DNA from: Hyphomicrobiales bacterium
GTDB lineage: Bacteria > Pseudomonadota > Alphaproteobacteria > Rhizobiales > Kaistiaceae
DNA length: 9,149 nucleotides
Direction: 5' to 3'
NCBI GenBank assembly: GCA_017305815.1
Contig: JAFKJZ010000116.1
Coordinates: 1 to 9,149, forward strand
The position numbers were made by a program, and so were the translations under genes. The notes under the pieces were generated by a model, which ran no database searches, was not told the origin of the DNA, and saw only the letters and a program-made list of their open reading frames with translations. Positions within the stretch are counted from its first letter, which is position 1, and every line of letters starts with the position of its first letter. Positions 6,231-9,149 of the stretch are shown one piece after another.

Positions 6231-7217
6231 TCAGCGGTTGACGTCGACCAGCGTGCGGCCGCGCACCTTGCCTTCGAGGATGGCGGCCGCGACCTGCGGC
6301 ACCTCGGCGAGGCCGATCTCCTGCACCGTCGTCTCCAGCTTGCCGAGGTCAAGGTCGGTCGCGAGGCGGGTCCAGGCGACGCTGCGGACGGATTGCGGCG
6401 CGTTGACCGAGTCGATGCCGGCCAGCGTGATGTTGCGCAGGATGAACGGCGCCATCGAGCCGGGCAGCTCCATGCTGTCGGCGAGGCCGCAGGCCGTCAC
6501 CGTGCCGCGATAGTCGGTCTGGGCCAGCACGTTGGCGAGGGTGTGGCCGCCGCAGCTGTCGATGGCGCCGGCCCATTTCGGCTTGGCGATCGGCGCGCCC
6601 GGCTCCGACAGCGACGCGCGGTCGATGATCTCGGCGGCGCCGAGGCGCTTCAGATAGTCCGCCTCCTGGACGCGTCCGGTCGAGGCGATGACGCGGTAGC
6701 CGAGCTTCGACAACAGCGCGACCGAGATCGACCCGACGCCGCCGGAAGCGCCCGTCACCAGCACCGGGCCGCGATCCGGCGTGATGCCGCCATGCTCCAG
6801 CCCCAGCACGCTCAGCATCGCCGTGTAGCCGGCGGTGCCGATCGCCATCGCGTCCTTGGCGGAAATCGAATCCGGCAGCTTCACCAGCCATTCGGCCGGA
6901 ACGCGGGCGCGCTGCGCATAGCCGCCATGATGCGTCATGCTCAATTCGAAGCCGTTCAGCACGACGCGGTCGCCGGGCTTGAAGCCGGGATTGCGGGAGC
7001 TCTCGACCGTGCCGGCAAAATCGATGCCGGGGATCAGCGGGAACTTGCGGATGATGGCGCCTTTGCCGGTGACCGCGAGGCCGTCCTTGTAGTTGACGGT
7101 CGAATAGTCGACTGCGACGGTGACGTCTCCGTCCATCAGCTGGTCGTCTTCGAGGCGGGCGAGGGCGACCGATATTGCGTCGTCCGTCTTGGTTGCCCAG
7201 AGGCCGTTGAAAGTCAT
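6231..7217 (-). CDS. acuI: Acrylyl-CoA reductase (NADPH), AcuI/YhdH type (328 aa)
   Basis: This is a cytosolic zinc-free MDR-superfamily reductase that converts acrylyl-CoA to propionyl-CoA with NADPH, and so removes a toxic electrophile formed in DMSP, 3-hydroxypropionate or related metabolism. It aligns along its whole length with E. coli YhdH by recall: NYKD (42-45) then AVTGKG and PGIDFAGT (63-70), HHGGYAQRARV, GTAGYTAM (127-134), the nucleotide-binding TGASGGVGS (155-163), WAGAIDSCGG, ACGLADSMELP, PFILRNITLAGIDSV and the final VRGRTLVDVN. No zinc-binding cysteines are present, as expected. The ATG at 7217 has GGAG 7 nt upstream and gives the family's normal length; the frame extends to an ATG at 7268 without a ribosome site. 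It lies 105 bp downstream of the VOC gene on the same strand and may be co-transcribed with it or have its own promoter. Confidence 0.94.
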   Translation of the reverse strand: MTFNGLWATKTDDAISVALARLEDDQLMDGDVTVAVDYSTVNYKDGLAVTGKGAIIRKFPLIPGIDFAGTVESSRNPGFKPGDRVVLNGFELSMTHHGGYAQRARVPAEWLVKLPDSISAKDAMAIGTAGYTAMLSVLGLEHGGITPDRGPVLVTGASGGVGSISVALLSKLGYRVIASTGRVQEADYLKRLGAAEIIDRASLSEPGAPIAKPKWAGAIDSCGGHTLANVLAQTDYRGTVTACGLADSMELPGSMAPFILRNITLAGIDSVNAPQSVRSVAWTRLATDLDLGKLETTVQEIGLAEVPQVAAAILEGKVRGRTLVDVNR

Positions 7218-7225
7218 TGCTCGCT

Positions 7226-7271
7226 CCGATGCATGGCTGTTGCCACGGACAGGTGGCGGCTTTCGCATCGG
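7226..7271 (-). promoter_or_regulatory. Nested inverted repeats in the acuI leader, covering part of its ribosome site
   Basis: On the minus strand CCGATGC (7271-7265) and GCATCGG (7232-7226) are exact complements, and the second arm merges into the acuI Shine-Dalgarno GGAG. Within them GCCAC (7257-7253) and GTGGC (7246-7242) form a second stem with a 6-nt loop. If transcribed, the outer stem could hide the ribosome site. The function is speculative. Confidence 0.3.
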
Positions 7272-7322
7272 ATCGCAAGGGGACCTTAGCTTTTTACCCG
7301 CCAGGACCTCTGGCCCGGAGAA

Positions 7323-7808
7323 CTAGGCCGTGGGCGGATAAACGCGTTCGGCGGCTCGGATCCGGCCGGCATTGCCGAGCTCGATCACGTAGCCGAAGTC
7401 CTTTTCCGTATCGAGATAGTAGTGCTCATCCTCGTCGATCCGGCCGCTCTGGATCACCGGATAGCCCTGGCGGGTGAAGTTCTCGACCGCCTTCGCGCAA
7501 TCGGCATAGAACAGCTTGATGTGGTGCAGGCCTTCGCCGTGCTTCTCGAGGTGTTCGTCATAGATGCTGTAGCCGGTCAGCGGCTGCATCAGCTCGAGCT
7601 GGGTGTCGCCGCTCCAGGTGACGGCGATCAGGCAGGTGTGGGTGGCCGGCTTGCCGCGATAGATGTAGTTCTGAACCTTGCCGGGCTCGAACTGGTAGAT
7701 GTCCCACGGGCCGATGCCGAACGTGTCCCAATGGCGCTTCATCGCCGCTTCGAGATCGCGGACGACATAGGCGACCTGCATGGTGCCGCCTTCCTTGAAG
7801 CTTCGCAT
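7323..7808 (-). CDS. VOC-superfamily (glyoxalase/methylmalonyl-CoA epimerase-like) protein (161 aa)
   Basis: This is a cytosolic protein built of paired beta-alpha-beta-beta-beta modules. The first module runs QVAYVVRDLEAAMKRHWDTF, then GIGPWDIYQF and LIAVTWSGDTQLELMQP; the second runs GLHHIKLFYADCAKAVENF, then GYPVIQSGR and HYYLDTEKDFGYVIELGN. This matches the Glyoxalase_4 group, which includes methylmalonyl-CoA epimerase. The likely metal positions are Gln11 (where epimerases have His), Glu72 or its neighbour Gln70, His95/96 and Glu143. A very strong ribosome site, GGGGGAGG, lies about 6 nt before the ATG. It has its own upstream promoter and precedes acuI. The family is certain; the reaction is not, and an epimerase or lyase acting on a CoA or hydroxy-acid substrate is only a guess. 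Confidence 0.92.
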   Translation of the reverse strand: MRSFKEGGTMQVAYVVRDLEAAMKRHWDTFGIGPWDIYQFEPGKVQNYIYRGKPATHTCLIAVTWSGDTQLELMQPLTGYSIYDEHLEKHGEGLHHIKLFYADCAKAVENFTRQGYPVIQSGRIDEDEHYYLDTEKDFGYVIELGNAGRIRAAERVYPPTA

Positions 7809-7824
7809 CCCGTGCCTCCCCCTT

Positions 7825-7850
7825 CTTGACGCGCATCTCCCTGCGTCAAG
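7825..7850. promoter_or_regulatory. Perfect 8-bp inverted repeat, candidate operator of the VOC gene
   Basis: CTTGACGC (7825-7832) and GCGTCAAG (7843-7850) are exact reverse complements with a 10-nt spacer, so their centres are 18 bp apart. The repeat overlaps the end of the proposed -10 and the start point, a common operator position for a dimeric repressor. It could instead be a weak hairpin after the transglycosylase gene, but no T run follows. Confidence 0.45.
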
Positions 7851-7877
7851 CTAGGCTTGGGGGTTGTGCAGGGTCAA
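7849..7877 (-). promoter_or_regulatory. Candidate sigma-70 promoter of the VOC gene
   Basis: On the minus strand TTGACC (7877-7872) and CTAGCT (7854-7849) are separated by 17 nt. TTGACC is close to the alphaproteobacterial -35; the -10 is a weaker match. The implied start is near 7842, about 34 nt before the ATG. Confidence 0.45.
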
Positions 7878-7887
7878 GCGGCGCGGA

Positions 7888-9033
7888 TCAATCGACCCGA
7901 TGGCCGGGACGAGGGCGCGGCAGCGGCGCCTCGGCGACCGAAACGGCGCCGACCTTGCAGCAGGGCGCCGCATCCGAGCGGATGCCGTCGTCGGTCGAGG
8001 CGACGCGGATGGCGGCGGGAAGCCGCTGCGCCGAGGGGAAGCGGGACGAGGCGACCGGCGCGGCGAAGGCGAGGGCGGTCGCATCCTTGGCGAAGCGCGA
8101 CGAGGAGGCGCTGGCCAGCGCCAGTTCCGGCCGGGCGATGGTGCTTTCGGCGAAATCGGCGACGGTGCCCGTCGGCGGCGACACCAGCGCGGTGGCGTAG
8201 ACCAGGCCGCGGACCGGGCCCTTGATCGGCTCGACCGCCGCAACGGCATCGACTGCCTGAACGGGCAGCGCCGGCTTGTGGCGTGGCAGGATCGGCATGA
8301 CCATCTCGGCCATTTCGACCACGGGCTGCGCCACGACGGGCCGCCGGAGCGGCTTCGGCGCGATGGCGTCCTCGGCGCTGGCCACGATGGCGGCCGTCGG
8401 CTCGGCCGCCGCGGCTTCCGGCTTGGCGCCCTCGGCGAGGACCAGCTTCGGCGTCGCGGCCTTGTCGGCGACGGGCGCCGGCGCGGGTGTCGCGAGCGCC
8501 AGCATCGTCTCGTTGGAGGGCCGCGTCGTGAGCTTGCCGGCGAGCAGCACCGGCGTCTCGCCCATTGGCACGCGGATCAGTTTCGAGAGCAGGCGCTTGC
8601 GCTTGGCCTCGTAGTAATAGCCGTTCTTGTAGAGGGCGTGCGCGCGGGCCGAGTTGCCGCCGGCGACGATATAGGCGTTGGCGAGATAGGCGCCGCCATA
8701 GATCAGGTTGGTTTCTGCGTCGAGCAGGCCGGAGGCCGGTCCCTCGAAGCCGATGCCCTTGGCCGTGTCGTGCCGGATCTGCATCAGGCCCCAATAGGGA
8801 CCGTTTCGCGCGCCCGGATTGAAGGTGCTCTCGGTGCGGACCACCTTGCGCAGCAGATCGACCGGCAGGCCGTAGGTCTTGGCATAGTAGGCGATGCGGG
8901 CCTCGATGGCGTCCCGCGACGTGGTGCTGTCGGCAAGCGCCGCGGCGGGAATTCCGACACAGACGAGCAGCGCGAGGACGGCGCGTTTCCAGCCGCGGAC
9001 GGCGGGGGAGGTGCGGCCAGATCGTCGGCGCAT
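7888..9033 (-). CDS. Secreted lytic transglycosylase (SLT domain) with long Ala/Pro-rich C-terminal tail (381 aa)
   Basis: This enzyme cleaves the MurNAc-GlcNAc bond of peptidoglycan in the periplasm. From the ATG at 9033 there is a basic N-region, a hydrophobic core at 18-34 and a signal-peptidase site ALA/DS after residue 34. The SLT domain follows: VVRTESTFNP with the catalytic Glu68, GPYWGLMQI (79-86), NLIYGGAYL (109-117) and ALYKNGYYYEAKR. From about 165 to the end the protein is low-complexity, rich in Ala and Pro, with a Cys pair at 358-359 and a basic PRPRPGHR end. The frame is open further, to an ATG at 9147 only 2 bp from the window edge. A TTG at 9054 has GGAG 5 nt upstream and would give 388 aa. 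The 9033 or 9054 start is preferred because it gives a normal signal peptide. Confidence 0.9.
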   Translation of the reverse strand: MRRRSGRTSPAVRGWKRAVLALLVCVGIPAAALADSTTSRDAIEARIAYYAKTYGLPVDLLRKVVRTESTFNPGARNGPYWGLMQIRHDTAKGIGFEGPASGLLDAETNLIYGGAYLANAYIVAGGNSARAHALYKNGYYYEAKRKRLLSKLIRVPMGETPVLLAGKLTTRPSNETMLALATPAPAPVADKAATPKLVLAEGAKPEAAAAEPTAAIVASAEDAIAPKPLRRPVVAQPVVEMAEMVMPILPRHKPALPVQAVDAVAAVEPIKGPVRGLVYATALVSPPTGTVADFAESTIARPELALASASSSRFAKDATALAFAAPVASSRFPSAQRLPAAIRVASTDDGIRSDAAPCCKVGAVSVAEAPLPRPRPGHRVD

Positions 9034-9070
9034 CGGGAGCAAGGGTCGGATCAAGGAGGCTCCAAGCCTG

Positions 9071-9086
9071 GTTAATCGTTCAATAA
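9071..9086 (-). promoter_or_regulatory. Candidate CtrA-like binding site upstream of the transglycosylase
   Basis: On the minus strand TTAT-N7-TTAAC differs by one base from the alphaproteobacterial CtrA consensus TTAA-N7-TTAA(C). It lies 38 bp before the ATG at 9033 (17 bp before the TTG at 9054) in an otherwise GC-rich region, a sensible promoter location. It would be inside the coding region if the 9147 start were used. Confidence 0.35.
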
Positions 9087-9149
9087 GACTCTCACGCGAA
9101 GGCCGATGAGGCAAGTCACCTGCCGAAATGCGCGCGAACCGACGCATGG

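Noticed and set aside
7301..7316. GCCAG/CTGGC repeat just after the VOC gene
   Set aside because: On the minus strand it is followed by an A run rather than a T run and the stem is only 5 bp, so it does not support a terminator.
7864..9075. A 403-codon plus-strand frame opposite the transglycosylase, and a 268-codon minus-strand frame (5235-6041) opposite the LysR gene
   Set aside because: Both are antisense shadows of well-supported genes and show no recognisable domain or signal.

Overview
The window reads as ordinary, gene-dense chromosome of a GC-rich alphaproteobacterium, probably of the Hyphomicrobiales (rhizobial) type. The grounds are a strong G/C bias at third codon positions, the protein families present, and a CtrA-like motif at the right edge. 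The assignment is an inference; there is no rRNA or other marker. No tRNA, CRISPR, insertion sequence or phage gene was seen. No stretch over 300 bases lacks a gene; the longest gene-free gap is about 150 bp (5139-5288).

Layout. (1) 1-1200, plus strand: the C-terminal end of an inner-membrane permease of a BMP/nucleoside-type ABC importer, followed 5 nt later by a creatininase-family metallohydrolase. This looks like the end of an uptake-and-hydrolysis operon for a nitrogenous compound. (2) 1228-5138, minus strand: a compact four-gene run, in transcription order a NepI-like MFS exporter, a Tat/Sec-exported cyclophilin-like protein (ATGA overlap with the exporter), a zinc-dependent alcohol dehydrogenase, and a three-domain CMD-CMD-cupin protein that a single-base frameshift has split in two. 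(3) 5289-6182, plus strand: a LysR-type regulator divergent from that run. A perfect TTAT-N11-ATAA dyad lies between them, so the LysR protein probably controls the four genes. (4) 6231-7808, minus strand: an AcuI-type acrylyl-CoA reductase and, upstream of it, a VOC/glyoxalase-fold protein with a well-formed promoter and an overlapping inverted repeat. (5) 7888-9033 or slightly longer, minus strand: a secreted lytic transglycosylase with a long Ala/Pro-rich tail.

The most interesting unit is the LysR / exporter / cyclophilin-like / dehydrogenase / CMD-cupin cluster. Its members suggest a regulated response to a reactive carbonyl, cyanohydrin-like or aromatic compound, with one cell-envelope arm and one redox arm. 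The true substrate cannot be read from the sequence. The frameshift in the last gene is either a real inactivation or a sequencing error and decides whether the pathway is intact. I did not find evidence for a wholly new type of system.
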